The notes: generated from the sequence alone by a model not told the origin. Positions 31,989-41,013 are shown, numbered from the stretch's first letter. The stretch is 64,000 nt of DNA from Tabrizicola piscis (GCF_003940805.1 NZ_CP034328.1:2604001-2668000), one strand, 5' to 3'. Program-made: numbers and translations.

Positions 31989-32906
31989 TCAGTCCTTCAA
32001 CAGCAACCAAAGGGCCAGCCCCGTCATCGCCACGCCTGCCAGCACCAACGCTGGCGGCGTATCGCCATGCATCGCCATCTCCCACAGGATGACCCAGGCG
32101 GGCACCAGATAGGTATAGGCCATCACCTTGGCCGCAGGCAGCCGCAGCGAGGCGTATTGCAGCAGGACAAAGGTCATCGCACTGGCCGCGACCGCCACAT
32201 AGACCAGCGTCACCCAGACGATTCCGGGCAGGGCCAGCCAGTCGGTTGCCACGATCGCAGGCCATGACCATAGGGTCAGCACCAGAGTGCCGGCCATCAT
32301 CATCCCGAAGGTGAAGACCACCGCAGGCTCGCCCCGGTTCAGGCGGCGGACCATGGGGGCATAGGCGGCATGGGCCACACAGCCCCAGAAATAGGTCACC
32401 TCACCCGGTCCGATCTTCAGCGCCAGAAGGGCGGCAAGGTCAGCCCGGAAGATCACCCACAGCGCCCCCACCGCGCCGATGACGAGCGCCAGGGCCATCC
32501 GACCGGTCAGCCGTTGGCGCAGCAAAAGCCAGCCAAACCCCGCCGCCATCACCGGCGTCAGGGTAAAGACCGCCGCCGCCGAGACGGGCTGGGCCGTCTT
32601 CAACCCTTCAAACATCAGCACGAAATAGGCCGCCAGCAGCGACCCCAGCACAAGATAGCGCCAGGGTGCCACCCAGGCCGACCGCGGCAGCCCGGTGGTC
32701 ACATGGGCCGCGATCCCGACCAGCGCCCCCGCCAGCAGGAACCGCAGCGCCGACAGCGCGCCCGGGTCCACATGCGGTGCAGCAAGCGCCCCCAGCGAGA
32801 ATGACCCCGCCACCAGCGCCGAAAACGCCAGCATCGCCAGATGCCCGCGCTCGGCCTCGCGCAATGGACGGGGGGCAAGCTGCAAGATCAGCCGCAGAAC
32901 GGCCAC
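31989..32906 (-). CDS. EamA/DMT-family transporter
   Basis: About 305 residues with roughly ten hydrophobic segments in two EamA repeats, starting MLAFSALVAGSFSLGALAAPH and again in the second half. It is probably an exporter or importer of a small metabolite, with substrate unknown. The N-terminus is uncertain. A GTG at 32906 (used here) overlaps the end of the LysR gene by 19 bases, and an ATG at 32834 would give 281 residues starting directly at the first helix. The overlap means the LysR gene and the transporter are probably one transcript. Confidence 0.8.
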   Translation of the reverse strand: MAVLRLILQLAPRPLREAERGHLAMLAFSALVAGSFSLGALAAPHVDPGALSALRFLLAGALVGIAAHVTTGLPRSAWVAPWRYLVLGSLLAAYFVLMFEGLKTAQPVSAAAVFTLTPVMAAGFGWLLLRQRLTGRMALALVIGAVGALWVIFRADLAALLALKIGPGEVTYFWGCVAHAAYAPMVRRLNRGEPAVVFTFGMMMAGTLVLTLWSWPAIVATDWLALPGIVWVTLVYVAVAASAMTFVLLQYASLRLPAAKVMAYTYLVPAWVILWEMAMHGDTPPALVLAGVAMTGLALWLLLKD

Positions 32907-33772
32907 TCTTTCGCGGCGTCCTTCAGATGCCCAAGAAAGGCCTGCACTTTCCGTGTCCGATGCAGATCGACATGAGTGACAATGCGCAGCGGCGCTTCCC
33001 ATTCTGGCCGTGGCGGCAGAATTTCGACCAATCCAGGTTCGGCAGCCGCGCGGAAGGCCGAGATAAAGCCGATCCCCGCACCCTGACGGACCGCCTCTTC
33101 CAAGGCGGCGGGCTCGGTCGCGGCATAGGCGATCTGGTCCGGCTTAACTGTTGCCCGCAGCCAGCGGTAGAAAGGGGCCCGCGTCGCCTCGTTATCGCTG
33201 CAGACAAAGCGGTGGCCGGGAAATTCAGCCTCGGACGCGGGCTTGCCAAAACGGTCGACATAGGACTGTGCCGCGAAAAGCCCCGACTTTATCCGCGCAA
33301 GGGGCTGCACCACATTGTCCGGTTCTTCTTCCCCGGTCCCGGCCCGGATCGCCACATGCGCTTCGCCATAGTCCAGCCGGAACACCCGCATGTCGGTCAG
33401 GAACCGCACCCGCACATCGGGCCATTTCGCCTGAAAGCTGACCATGACGGGCGTCAGTAGGTCCGCCACGCCCGCGATCGAGGTCACCACCAGCTCGCCC
33501 GAGACCGTCTCGCCCTGGCCCTTGATCCGGCTGGACAGGTGGGCGAACTGTTCCTCGGTCGTCTGGGCCACAACCAGCAGGTCACGCCCGGCCTCGGTCG
33601 GCGTGTAGCCGCGTGCATGGCGCTGGAACAGCTTGGCCCCCAGCCGCTTCTCCAGCGCGTCAATATGGCGGATCACGGTGGCATGGTGGACCCCAAGCAC
33701 TTCAGCCGCGCCCGAGACTGTGCCAAGACGGGCGACCTGATACGCGGTCCGGATTTCGTCCCAGTTTTCCAT
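32888..33772 (-). CDS. LysR-family transcriptional regulator
   Basis: 294 residues. The N-terminal winged helix-turn-helix is clear: YQVARLGTVSGAAEVLGVHHATVIRHIDALEKRLGAKLF, then TPTEAGRDLL. A substrate-binding domain follows from about residue 90. ATG 33772 (MENWDEIRTAY) is chosen, because the 17 codons before it lie in the intergenic region. It reads in the same direction as the EamA gene directly downstream. This is the reverse of the usual divergent LysR layout, and it probably controls its own operon. The effector is unknown. Confidence 0.88.
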   Translation of the reverse strand: MENWDEIRTAYQVARLGTVSGAAEVLGVHHATVIRHIDALEKRLGAKLFQRHARGYTPTEAGRDLLVVAQTTEEQFAHLSSRIKGQGETVSGELVVTSIAGVADLLTPVMVSFQAKWPDVRVRFLTDMRVFRLDYGEAHVAIRAGTGEEEPDNVVQPLARIKSGLFAAQSYVDRFGKPASEAEFPGHRFVCSDNEATRAPFYRWLRATVKPDQIAYAATEPAALEEAVRQGAGIGFISAFRAAAEPGLVEILPPRPEWEAPLRIVTHVDLHRTRKVQAFLGHLKDAAKEWPFCG

Positions 33773-33900
33773 CGGTCCTCGCTTCTTGTGCGCCCGTGCA
33801 CAGAATGACGGCGGTCGACCCAAAGGTGCAACCCCCTTGTGCCACCGGGGACAGACGCTAGGCTTTGCCTTGCAGCCAGCGGAACGGACAACAGCACGCC

Positions 33901-34362
33901 ATGCGGGTGAAAAGCGAAACGCCAGACATGCTGGTGATCGAGGATCGACCGATCTTGGTCGCCATTCTGCTGTCGGCCTTCATCCTGATTGATGCGACTG
34001 TGGTTCTGGCCCTTGCAAGCCAGGGTAACTGGGCGGGCGTGGCGATGCTGGGCCTTGCCCTGCCGCTGCTTGTTGGCGCCTTGGTCCTGTTCGTGCGCCG
34101 CACGCTGATCTTTCTGCACCGACCGCAAGGACAGGTCACGATCCGCGTCGCGTCCCTGATCGGGCAGACGGAAACCAGCTTGCCACTGGCCAATGTGACC
34201 GGGGCCGAGGTTCAGAAAAGCCGGTCTTCCAAGGGCGGATCGACCTATCGCCCGGCCCTGCGGCTGGCTGGCGGCGGCGCGCGGGAACTGGTGTCGGTCT
34301 ATTCCTCGGGCAGCGGCGCGGACCGGGTTGCAGCCGCAATCAACCGCTGGCTTGGCGCATGA
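33901..34362 (+). CDS. Small two-helix membrane protein
   Basis: 153 residues with two hydrophobic segments near residues 20-65 (ILVAILLSAFILIDATVVLAL and WAGVAMLGLALPLLVGALVLF). A soluble beta-rich C-terminal half follows that looks like a small PH-like or DUF domain. I do not recognise the family. ATG 33901 is at the end of an AT-richer stretch. It is divergent from the LysR gene. The stop overlaps the next gene (ATGA at 34359), so the two are co-expressed. Confidence 0.65.
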   Translation: MRVKSETPDMLVIEDRPILVAILLSAFILIDATVVLALASQGNWAGVAMLGLALPLLVGALVLFVRRTLIFLHRPQGQVTIRVASLIGQTETSLPLANVTGAEVQKSRSSKGGSTYRPALRLAGGGARELVSVYSSGSGADRVAAAINRWLGA

Positions 34363-35339
34363 CGGACATCCTGCACCTGCCGATGGGGTTGATGTGGAAC
34401 ATGCCGATTCCCGTGGCCTGCTCGCTGGCCGTCGCCGCGCACGGGGTGGCAATCAGTTGCGGGCAATGCCCGCTGGACAGTGATGGCCGGGTTCTGGCTC
34501 CGGACGATGCGGGGGCGCAAGCCGCACTGGTGGCGCAGATGGTGGCGGGGGTGCTGTCGCATCTGCCCGGCGGCCATCACGCCGCACTTCTGGTTGTCTA
34601 CACTGATGCCGAGGATACAAGTGCCGTGCTGGCCCCACTGGCAAAGGCCTTTCCGATGGCCGAACTCGCCGTGGTTCCGCTGCCGTATTTCTACTATCCC
34701 GGCATGCGGATCGAGGTTGACCTTTACGCGACCACCGTAGCGCCAACCCGCAGCCAAGTTGCCAACGGTCCCGCGCGCCTGACGCGGGTCAACGCCGGGC
34801 CGCTGGAGTTTCTGCACCTGTCCGCGCCGGACATGGCATCTGCCATGCCGCTGCTGGACAGGGTCGACCCAACCCGGCTGCTCGCCGCCCACTGGTTCGC
34901 GCAGGAACCGCCGCCCGCCGCCTTGTGCCTCGCCCCAGCCGCGCGCGTGCTGCCACCGCCCGGCGCAGGCGTCACGGCCATCCTGACGCTGGCCCCGACG
35001 CCTGTCCGCGCGGCAACCACCCCCGGTGGGGCGATTCTGCGCCACGCCGGCCCCTTCGCCTGGATCGCGGCCGAGGGCAGGTCGCCAGACCTTGCCCAAT
35101 CAGCGCATCTGGCGATGGATGCCCTTGCGCTGCCGGACATTCCGGGACTTACCCCGCTCAAGGCGACCACGCATTATGTGGGTGGGCCGAACGCCGACGA
35201 CCTGCACGCCAACCTTGCCGTGCGCCACGCCCGCTTTCCCATGCCCGGCCCCGCCTCGACCGGGGTTCCCGTGGCGGGGCTTGCAGCGGCCACGCTGGCC
35301 ATCGACATGCTGGCCATCATTGACTCACCTGCCGATTAG
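34359..35339 (+). CDS. RidA/YjgF-like protein with two RidA-type halves
   Basis: 326 residues. The N-terminal half has VAISCGQCPLDSDGRVLAPDDAGAQAALVAQMVAGVL, which follows the RidA/YjgF/Rid pattern (SGQ-P-D--G followed by the long helix). The C-terminal part (ILRHAGPFAWIAAEGRS) looks like a second, diverged copy. Typical RidA proteins are about 130 residues trimers, so this would be a fused form. The Arg that binds keto/imine acids is not obvious, so enzymatic activity is uncertain. It is coupled to the membrane protein upstream. Confidence 0.55.
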   Translation: MTDILHLPMGLMWNMPIPVACSLAVAAHGVAISCGQCPLDSDGRVLAPDDAGAQAALVAQMVAGVLSHLPGGHHAALLVVYTDAEDTSAVLAPLAKAFPMAELAVVPLPYFYYPGMRIEVDLYATTVAPTRSQVANGPARLTRVNAGPLEFLHLSAPDMASAMPLLDRVDPTRLLAAHWFAQEPPPAALCLAPAARVLPPPGAGVTAILTLAPTPVRAATTPGGAILRHAGPFAWIAAEGRSPDLAQSAHLAMDALALPDIPGLTPLKATTHYVGGPNADDLHANLAVRHARFPMPGPASTGVPVAGLAAATLAIDMLAIIDSPAD

Positions 35340-35503
35340 GCGTATCCGGCCCGCAATTCCCCGGAGGCGTGCCGCTTCCGGTCCCTGTGGTGCATGCCCG
35401 GGATCGACATCCGTCAGCGCGTTGCGCCCACGGGTGCCATTCCGCTTTGCATCAACGGCTCGCCGCCCCCATATCGGGGCACATGCAAAGATGAGGTGAC
35501 GCG

Positions 35504-37000
35504 ATGTTCGAAAGCCTGTCAGAACGCCTTGGTGGCGTATTCGACCGCCTGACCAAGGCCGGCGCGCTGTCTGAAGCTGACGTCATCACCGCGCTGCGCG
35601 AAGTCCGCGTGGCGCTGCTGGAGGCGGACGTTTCCCTTCCCGTCGCGCGCGATTTCATCAAGCGGGTGCAGGACAAGGCCACCGGCGCTGCCGTCACGAA
35701 GTCGATCACCCCCGGCCAGATGGTCGTCAAGATCGTCCATGACGAGTTGATCCGCGTGCTTGCCGGCGATGGCGAGCCGGACGCGCTCAAGATCGACAAC
35801 CCGCCGGCGACGATCCTGATGGTGGGTCTGCAGGGGTCGGGTAAAACCACGACCACCGCCAAACTCGCCAAGCGGCTGAAGGAACGGAACGGCAAACGGG
35901 TTCTGCTGGCGTCGCTTGACACCAACCGCCCCGCCGCGATGGAGCAGTTGGCGATCCTCGGCACCCAGATCGGCGTGGACTCTCTGCCCATCGTCAAGGG
36001 TGAGACGGCTGTGCAAATCGCCAAACGCGCCAAGACCCAGGCGAACCTTGGCGGCTATGACGTGGTGTTCCTTGACACCGCCGGGCGTCTGCACATCGAC
36101 GAAGTGTTGATGGACGAAATCCAGGCCGTCCGCGACATCGCCCAACCGCGTGAGACGCTGCTGGTGGTTGATGGCCTGACCGGTCAGGACGCGGTGAACG
36201 TCGCCACGGAATTTGACGGCAAGGTCGGCATTTCCGGCGTCGTCCTGACCCGGATGGACGGCGACGGTCGCGGTGGTGCGGCACTGTCGATGCGCGCCGT
36301 CACCGGCAAGCCCATCCGCTTTGTCGGCATGGGCGAAAAGATGGACGCGATCGAGACGTTCGAGGCCGACCGCGTCGCAGGCCGCATCCTTGGCATGGGC
36401 GATATTGTTGCCCTTGTCGAAAAGGCGCAGGAAACGTTCGAGGCCGAACAGGCCGAACGCATGGCCAAGCGCTTTGCCAAGGGTCTGTTCAACATGAACG
36501 ACCTGCGGATGCAGCTGGAACAGATGATGAAGATGGGCGGCATGCAGGGCCTGATGGGCATGATGCCCGGCATGGGCAAGATGCAGGCCCAGGCGGCCGA
36601 GGCGGGCCTGAACGACAAGATGCTGACGCATCAGATCGCGCTCATCAACTCGATGACCAAGAAGGAACGGGCCAATCCCGATCTCCTCGCCGCCAGCCGG
36701 AAAAAGCGGATCGCTGCGGGCGCGGGGCTGGATGTGGCCGACGTGAACCGGCTGTTGAAGCAGCATCGGCAGATGGCCGACATGATGAAGAAGATGGGCA
36801 AGGGCGGCATGATGAAACAGGCGCTCAAGTCCATGATGGGCAAGGGCGGCATGCCCGACCCGTCGAAGATGACGCCCGAACAGCTGGCCGAAGCTGCCAA
36901 GGGCATGCAGCAGGGCATGGGTGGAATGGGTGGCATGGGCGGGCTGCCGCGCGGGATGACGTTGCCTGCGGGCCTGTCGGGGCTGATGCGGAAGAAATGA
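35504..37000 (+). CDS. ffh: Signal recognition particle GTPase Ffh
   Basis: 498 residues in the N-G-M domain order. G1 is GLQGSGKTTT at about residue 107, G3 is DTAGRLHIDE, TRMDGDGRGGAALS follows, and the methionine-rich M domain (MKMGGMQGLMGMMPGMGKM) binds SRP RNA and signal peptides. The C-terminus is extended by a Gly/Met-rich tail. ATG 35504 has a ribosome site (GAGGTG) shortly upstream. It targets nascent membrane proteins to FtsY. The 164 bases before it hold no gene I can support. The stop overlaps the first of four acetyltransferase genes. Confidence 0.97.
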   Translation: MFESLSERLGGVFDRLTKAGALSEADVITALREVRVALLEADVSLPVARDFIKRVQDKATGAAVTKSITPGQMVVKIVHDELIRVLAGDGEPDALKIDNPPATILMVGLQGSGKTTTTAKLAKRLKERNGKRVLLASLDTNRPAAMEQLAILGTQIGVDSLPIVKGETAVQIAKRAKTQANLGGYDVVFLDTAGRLHIDEVLMDEIQAVRDIAQPRETLLVVDGLTGQDAVNVATEFDGKVGISGVVLTRMDGDGRGGAALSMRAVTGKPIRFVGMGEKMDAIETFEADRVAGRILGMGDIVALVEKAQETFEAEQAERMAKRFAKGLFNMNDLRMQLEQMMKMGGMQGLMGMMPGMGKMQAQAAEAGLNDKMLTHQIALINSMTKKERANPDLLAASRKKRIAAGAGLDVADVNRLLKQHRQMADMMKKMGKGGMMKQALKSMMGKGGMPDPSKMTPEQLAEAAKGMQQGMGGMGGMGGLPRGMTLPAGLSGLMRKK

Positions 37001-37527
37001 TCCAACGCCCGCAGCATATTGCGTATCCCAGCGCGCCGGTCCTTTCGACCGCGCGTCTGGTGCTGCGCATGCCGCGGTTTGACGATTTTGCCCACCGGCT
37101 TGCCTTCTACGCTTCCGACCGCTCTGTCTGGGAAGGCGGGCCCTTCACCCCCGATCAGGCGTGGCGCATCTTCGCGTCCGAGGTCGGGCAATGGCCGCTG
37201 ATGGGCTTTGGCCCGTTCTCGGTCGACCTTGACGGTACCTATGTGGGCGAGGTGGGCATCTACCAGCCGCAAGGCTACCCCGAACCGGAACTTGGCTGGT
37301 TCGTCGTGGATGGTGCTGAAGGCAAGGGCATCGCCAGCGAAGCCGCGCAGGCGGTGATGGTCTGGGCAAGGGGTGCCTTCGGCTGGGACCACATCGACAA
37401 CTACATCGACCCCGGCAATGCCCGGTCCATCGCCCTTGGCCTGCGGCTAGGCGGCGTGATCGTCGATGCGCCGGGAGTCGACCCGACCGATGTGGTCATC
37501 CGCCACGATCTGAGGGCCGCCGCATGA
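36997..37527 (+). CDS. GNAT acetyltransferase, tandem copy 1
   Basis: 176 residues of the RimJ/RimL-like Acetyltransf_3 group. The N-terminal block TARLVLRMPRFDDFAHRLAFY is typical. The acetyl-CoA pyrophosphate loop is EGKGIASEAAQAVM, and the family signature YIDPGNARSIALGLRLGG closes the domain. It overlaps ffh by 4 bases and the next copy by 4. The substrate is unknown. RimJ/RimL relatives modify protein N-termini, while others acetylate small molecules. It is the first of four paralogues in a row. Confidence 0.85.
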   Translation: MIQRPQHIAYPSAPVLSTARLVLRMPRFDDFAHRLAFYASDRSVWEGGPFTPDQAWRIFASEVGQWPLMGFGPFSVDLDGTYVGEVGIYQPQGYPEPELGWFVVDGAEGKGIASEAAQAVMVWARGAFGWDHIDNYIDPGNARSIALGLRLGGVIVDAPGVDPTDVVIRHDLRAAA

Positions 37528-38051
37528 CCTATGCCATGCCCCTGCCGATCCCTTCCCTGATGACGGATCGCCTGATCCTGCGCGCACCGCGCGAGGCCGA
37601 CTTTCCAAAGATGCTCGCTTTCAACGACAGCCCGCGTTCGGCCTTTGTTGGCGGCCCATTGGAACGTCGCTGGGTCTGGCGGGGGCTTCTGGCCAACATC
37701 GGCCACTGGGCCCTGCGCGGCTATGGGTTCTATTCGGTGGATACCAAGGCAGGCGATTTCATCGGCCGCATTGGCGTGATCTTCCACGATGGTTGGCCAG
37801 AACCGGAACTTGCCTGGCACCTTTACGATGGCTTTGAAGGCCATGGCTACGGGCGTGAGGCGGCGCTGGCGGCCCGTGCCGACTATCACGCGCGCGTTTC
37901 GTCCCAGCCGCTGATCAGCATGATCGACGTGGCCAACACCCGGTCCGAAGCGCTGGCCGTTCGGCTTGGCGCGGCGCGCGAGGTGACAAAAACCGACCCC
38001 GAGGGCGACTACCACATCTACCGCCACCCGGCACCGGAGGCGCGCGCATGA
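37524..38051 (+). CDS. GNAT acetyltransferase, tandem copy 2
   Basis: 175 residues. It starts MTYAMPLPIPSLMTDRLILRAPREADFPKML, with the acetyl-CoA loop EGHGYGREAALAARADY and the closing DVANTRSEALAVRLGA. The same domain plan as copy 1 indicates duplication. It overlaps both neighbours by 4 bases, so ribosomes can re-initiate along the row. No substrate can be inferred. Confidence 0.85.
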   Translation: MTYAMPLPIPSLMTDRLILRAPREADFPKMLAFNDSPRSAFVGGPLERRWVWRGLLANIGHWALRGYGFYSVDTKAGDFIGRIGVIFHDGWPEPELAWHLYDGFEGHGYGREAALAARADYHARVSSQPLISMIDVANTRSEALAVRLGAAREVTKTDPEGDYHIYRHPAPEARA

Positions 38052-38536
38052 TCGACACCGCCCGCCTGACCCTGCGCCCGCCGCTGGCCGACGATTGGCC
38101 CGCCTACCGCGACTATCGGCTGACCCCGCGCAGCACCAGCCCGATGTCCCAAGGCGAGGCCTGGACCCATTTCGCCGCCTTCTTCGGCCATTGGTCCCTG
38201 CGCGGCTTTGGCCGCTTCATCGCCACGTTGCAAGGCCGCCCCATCGGCCATTTCGGCCCGTTCTTCCCCGAAGGTCACCCGGAACGGGAACTGACCTGGA
38301 CGCTGTGGGATGCCAGGCTTGAAGGCCAGGGCTATGCGTTCGAGGCGGCCATGGCCGCGCGCGACCATGCCTTTCGGACGCTCGGCTGGACCACGGCCGT
38401 CAGCTACATCGACCCGAGTAATGCCCGCTCGCAGGCGCTTGCAGCAAGGCTTGGCGCAGCACGCGATCCGCTGGGGACAAATCCCTATGGCGACGACACA
38501 CAAGTCTGGCGTCACGGGCAGGGGGTGTTGGCATGA
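38048..38536 (+). CDS. GNAT acetyltransferase, tandem copy 3
   Basis: 162 residues, the shortest copy. It starts directly with the conserved MIDTARLTLRPPLADDWPAYRDY. The acetyl-CoA loop is EGQGYAFEAAMAARDHAF, and the closing block YIDPSNARSQALAARLGA is nearly identical to that of copies 1 and 4. The aromatic, polar middle (FFGHWSLRGFGRFIATLQG) also recurs in copies 2 and 4. It overlaps both neighbours by 4 bases. Confidence 0.85.
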   Translation: MIDTARLTLRPPLADDWPAYRDYRLTPRSTSPMSQGEAWTHFAAFFGHWSLRGFGRFIATLQGRPIGHFGPFFPEGHPERELTWTLWDARLEGQGYAFEAAMAARDHAFRTLGWTTAVSYIDPSNARSQALAARLGAARDPLGTNPYGDDTQVWRHGQGVLA

Positions 38537-39165
38537 CGCGCCCTTGGGAGACCATCATCCCCGGCCCTGCCGCCGATTTTGCCGCTGCGCTGACCGGGCA
38601 ACTCCCGGTGCTGGAAACCACCCGCCTCCGCCTGCGCGCCCCGCAGTTGACGGATTTCGACGCCTGGGCCGAGGTTTTCTGCGGCCCCGCGGGTGCTCAT
38701 CTGGGCGGTCCCTTTGACCGGGACGCGGCGTTCACCGAATTCACCGCGACTTGCGGCCTTTGGCTGTTGCGCGGCCATGGTCTGTGGACCGTCGAGGCCA
38801 AGGCAGGGGGCGAGGTTCTGGGCTTTGTCCTGATCGGCTTTGAACCCGGCGATCAAGCGCCAGAGCTTGGCTACCTGTTTCGCCCGGCTGCCGAAGGCTA
38901 TGGCTATGCGACCGAAGCTGCGACCGCGTTGCGCGACCACGCCTTTTCGACCCTGCGGATGGATCGGCTGGTCAGCTACATCGATCCGGCGAACCGCCGC
39001 TCACAGCGTGTTGCCGAACGGCTGCAAGCACGGCGCGTCGCCGATCATGACGGATCGCAGGTCTGGTTGCATCGACCCGTTGGTCTGGCCGAGGTCTCTG
39101 GACACACAGAAACGGCGGGGCGTCGGATGGACGACGTACAGAAGGCGGCCAAAGGAGGGGCATGA
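38533..39165 (+). CDS. GNAT acetyltransferase, tandem copy 4
   Basis: 210 residues. The core is as in the other three copies (LETTRLRLRAPQLTDFDAWAEV, EGYGYATEAATALRDHAF, YIDPANRRSQRVAERLQA). It has a 20-residue N-terminal extension (MTRPWETIIPGPAADF) and a 30-residue C-terminal tail ending in a charged stretch. It overlaps the chorismate mutase start by 4 bases. The row of four is thus continuous with the ffh-to-rpsP region. Confidence 0.85.
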   Translation: MTRPWETIIPGPAADFAAALTGQLPVLETTRLRLRAPQLTDFDAWAEVFCGPAGAHLGGPFDRDAAFTEFTATCGLWLLRGHGLWTVEAKAGGEVLGFVLIGFEPGDQAPELGYLFRPAAEGYGYATEAATALRDHAFSTLRMDRLVSYIDPANRRSQRVAERLQARRVADHDGSQVWLHRPVGLAEVSGHTETAGRRMDDVQKAAKGGA

Positions 39166-39458
39166 TGGATACAGCAATCAAAGCCGCAGCTCTGCTGAAA
39201 GAGCACCGCGAGTCCATCGACCGGCTGGACGCGATCCTGGTCTACACGCTTGCCGAACGCTTCAAGCAGACGCAGGCGGTGGGGCGGCTCAAGGCCGAAC
39301 ACAACCTGCCGCCCTCGGACCCCGACCGTGAGGCGCGGCAGATGGCGCGGCTGGACCAACTGGCGCAAGAGGCGAACCTTGACCCCGACCTCGCCAAGAA
39401 ATTCCTGACCTTCATCATCAGTGAAGTCATCAGGCATCACGAGAAACTGCAGAAATAA
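39162..39458 (+). CDS. Chorismate mutase (AroQ type)
   Basis: 98 residues of all-helical AroQ-class chorismate mutase. It has RESIDRLDAILVYTLAERFKQTQAVGRLKAEHNLPPSDPDREARQMARL with the key Arg, Lys and Glu positions, and a C-terminal FLTFIISEVIRHHEKLQ helix. Converts chorismate to prephenate for Phe and Tyr. It is a monofunctional form without a dehydratase domain. Two ATG codons follow each other, and the first (39162) overlaps the acetyltransferase stop. It is followed after 51 bases by rpsP. Confidence 0.9.
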   Translation: MMDTAIKAAALLKEHRESIDRLDAILVYTLAERFKQTQAVGRLKAEHNLPPSDPDREARQMARLDQLAQEANLDPDLAKKFLTFIISEVIRHHEKLQK

Positions 39459-39509
39459 CAACCATGTAGGGCAAAGACTGCCCTCGACCCAAACCCAAGG
39501 AGACTACCT

Positions 39510-39875
39510 ATGTCCATGAAAATCCGTCTGGCCCGTGGCGGCAGCAAAAAGCGCCCGTTCTATTCGATCGTCGCCACCGACAGCCGCATGCCGCGCGATG
39601 GCCGCTTTCTGGAAAAGCTGGGCACCTACAACCCGCTTCTCGCCAAGGACGATGAAAAGCGCGTCGTGATGAACCTGGAGCGTGTGCAGTACTGGCTTGG
39701 CCAGGGCGCCCAGCCCACCGACCGGATCGCCCGCATGCTGGAAGCCGCTGGTGCCCGCCCGAAAGCCGCCCGCGCCAACCTGAAGTCCGGCACCCCGGGC
39801 AAGGCGATGGCCGAGCGTGCCGCGAAGAAGGCCGCCCGCGCCGCCGAACCTGCTGCTGAACCGGCTGCCGAGTGA
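39510..39875 (+). CDS. rpsP: 30S ribosomal protein S16
   Basis: 121 residues. It starts [42 protein letters not shown], the standard S16 opening. The Ala/Lys/Glu-rich C-terminal tail is longer than in enteric bacteria but usual for alphaproteobacteria. A strong ribosome site (AAGGAG) precedes ATG 39510. It normally begins the rpsP-rimM-trmD-rplS unit. Here its TGA overlaps the GTG start of bluB, which separates it from rimM. Confidence 0.98.
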   Translation: MSMKIRLARGGSKKRPFYSIVATDSRMPRDGRFLEKLGTYNPLLAKDDEKRVVMNLERVQYWLGQGAQPTDRIARMLEAAGARPKAARANLKSGTPGKAMAERAAKKAARAAEPAAEPAAE

Positions 39876-40510
39876 CCCGGCCCGGCCAGTTCAGCCCGGC
39901 CTTCCGGGACGAGCTGGCCGCGCTCATGCGGTGGCGGCGCGACGTGCGCCGCTTCCGCACCACACCTGTGCCGCCCGACATCCTTGCAAGGAGTCTTGCG
40001 GCCTTTGCCAGCGCCCCCTCGGTCGGGTTGTCCGAACCCTGGCGCATCCTGCAGATCGAAAGCCAGATCGCCCGGCAGGCTTGCCACGCCAACTTCCGTG
40101 ACAGCAATGCCGTGGCCCTTGACGGTCAATCCGGCGAAAAGGCGCGGCTTTACAGCCAGCTGAAGCTGTCCGGCATGGCCGAAGCGCCCGTGCATCTTGC
40201 CGTCTTCTGCGATGACGGCACGGCCAAGGGAGCTGGCCTTGGCGCCGCGACGATGCCCGAAACCCGGGCCTATTCCGTTGTCGGGGCGATAACCCTGTTC
40301 TGGCTGGCGCTGCGGTCCGAAGGGCTTGGCCTTGGCTGGGTGTCGATCCTTGACCCCGACCGTCTTGCGCGCGACCTTGCGGTGCCGGAAGACTGGCGGT
40401 TCATCGGCTATCTCTGCATCGGCTGGCCGGAAGAGGAGGACACTGTGCCCGAACTTGAACGCTCTGGCTGGGAAAGCCGCGCGGCCACCTTGCATCTGGA
40501 AACACGTTGA
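39872..40510 (+). CDS. bluB: 5,6-dimethylbenzimidazole synthase BluB
   Basis: 212 residues of the nitroreductase-like BluB family, which uses O2 to cannibalise FMNH2 into 5,6-dimethylbenzimidazole, the lower ligand of B12. The signatures are [50 protein letters not shown] and [17 protein letters not shown]. Start GTG 39872 lies within the rpsP stop (GTGA). Its stop overlaps rimM. Its place inside a ribosomal operon and away from the cob cluster is unusual. No riboswitch is seen next to it, so expression should follow growth rate. Confidence 0.94.
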   Translation: MTRPGQFSPAFRDELAALMRWRRDVRRFRTTPVPPDILARSLAAFASAPSVGLSEPWRILQIESQIARQACHANFRDSNAVALDGQSGEKARLYSQLKLSGMAEAPVHLAVFCDDGTAKGAGLGAATMPETRAYSVVGAITLFWLALRSEGLGLGWVSILDPDRLARDLAVPEDWRFIGYLCIGWPEEEDTVPELERSGWESRAATLHLETR

Positions 40511-41013
40511 TGACCGACCGCATCTGTATCGGTGCCATTGCCGGAGCCTTCGGGATTACCGGTGAGGTACGACTGAAATCCTTCTGTTCGGAACCGGGGG
40601 ATATTGGCACCTATGGCCCGCTGTTTACGGAAGACGGCACCCGGAAATTCCACATCACCCTGACCCGCCCCGTGGCGGGCGGTTTTGGCGCGCGGATCGC
40701 TGGCATCACCACGCGGGAAGAGGCCGATGCCCTGCGGGGCACCAGCCTGTTCATCGACCGGGGGCGGCTGCCCTCACTGCCTGATGACGAATTCTACCAT
40801 GCCGATCTGATCGGTCTGGAGGTGATGGACACAGGAGGCGAAGCTTTGGGAAAAGTCGTGGCTGTCCACAACCATGGGGCTGGGGATATCATCGAAATAT
40901 CCTCCAAGCGTCACAAATCGGCCCTGCTTTTGCCCTTTACCAAGACAATCGTGCCTAATGTCGACCTTGCGGCTGGTCGTTTGATTGTCGATCTGCCAGA
41001 GGAAAGTGAATAG
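40510..41013 (+). CDS. rimM: 16S rRNA processing protein RimM
   Basis: 167 residues. It has ICIGAIAGAFGITGEVRLKSF at the start, DEFYHADLIGLEVMDTGGEALGKVVAVHNHGAGDIIEI (PRC-barrel half) and LLPFTKTIVPNVDLAAGRLIVDLPEE at the end, which is the RimM plan. It helps 30S head maturation around S19. ATG 40510 shares a base with the bluB TGA. A TTG one codon earlier is not needed. Confidence 0.96.
   Translation: MTDRICIGAIAGAFGITGEVRLKSFCSEPGDIGTYGPLFTEDGTRKFHITLTRPVAGGFGARIAGITTREEADALRGTSLFIDRGRLPSLPDDEFYHADLIGLEVMDTGGEALGKVVAVHNHGAGDIIEISSKRHKSALLLPFTKTIVPNVDLAAGRLIVDLPEESE

Noticed and set aside
35340..35503. Possible 4.5S (SRP) RNA gene before ffh
   Set aside because: The conserved tetraloop region of SRP RNA (GGAAGGAAGCAGCC-like) is not present. 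Only scattered GC inverted repeats are seen.
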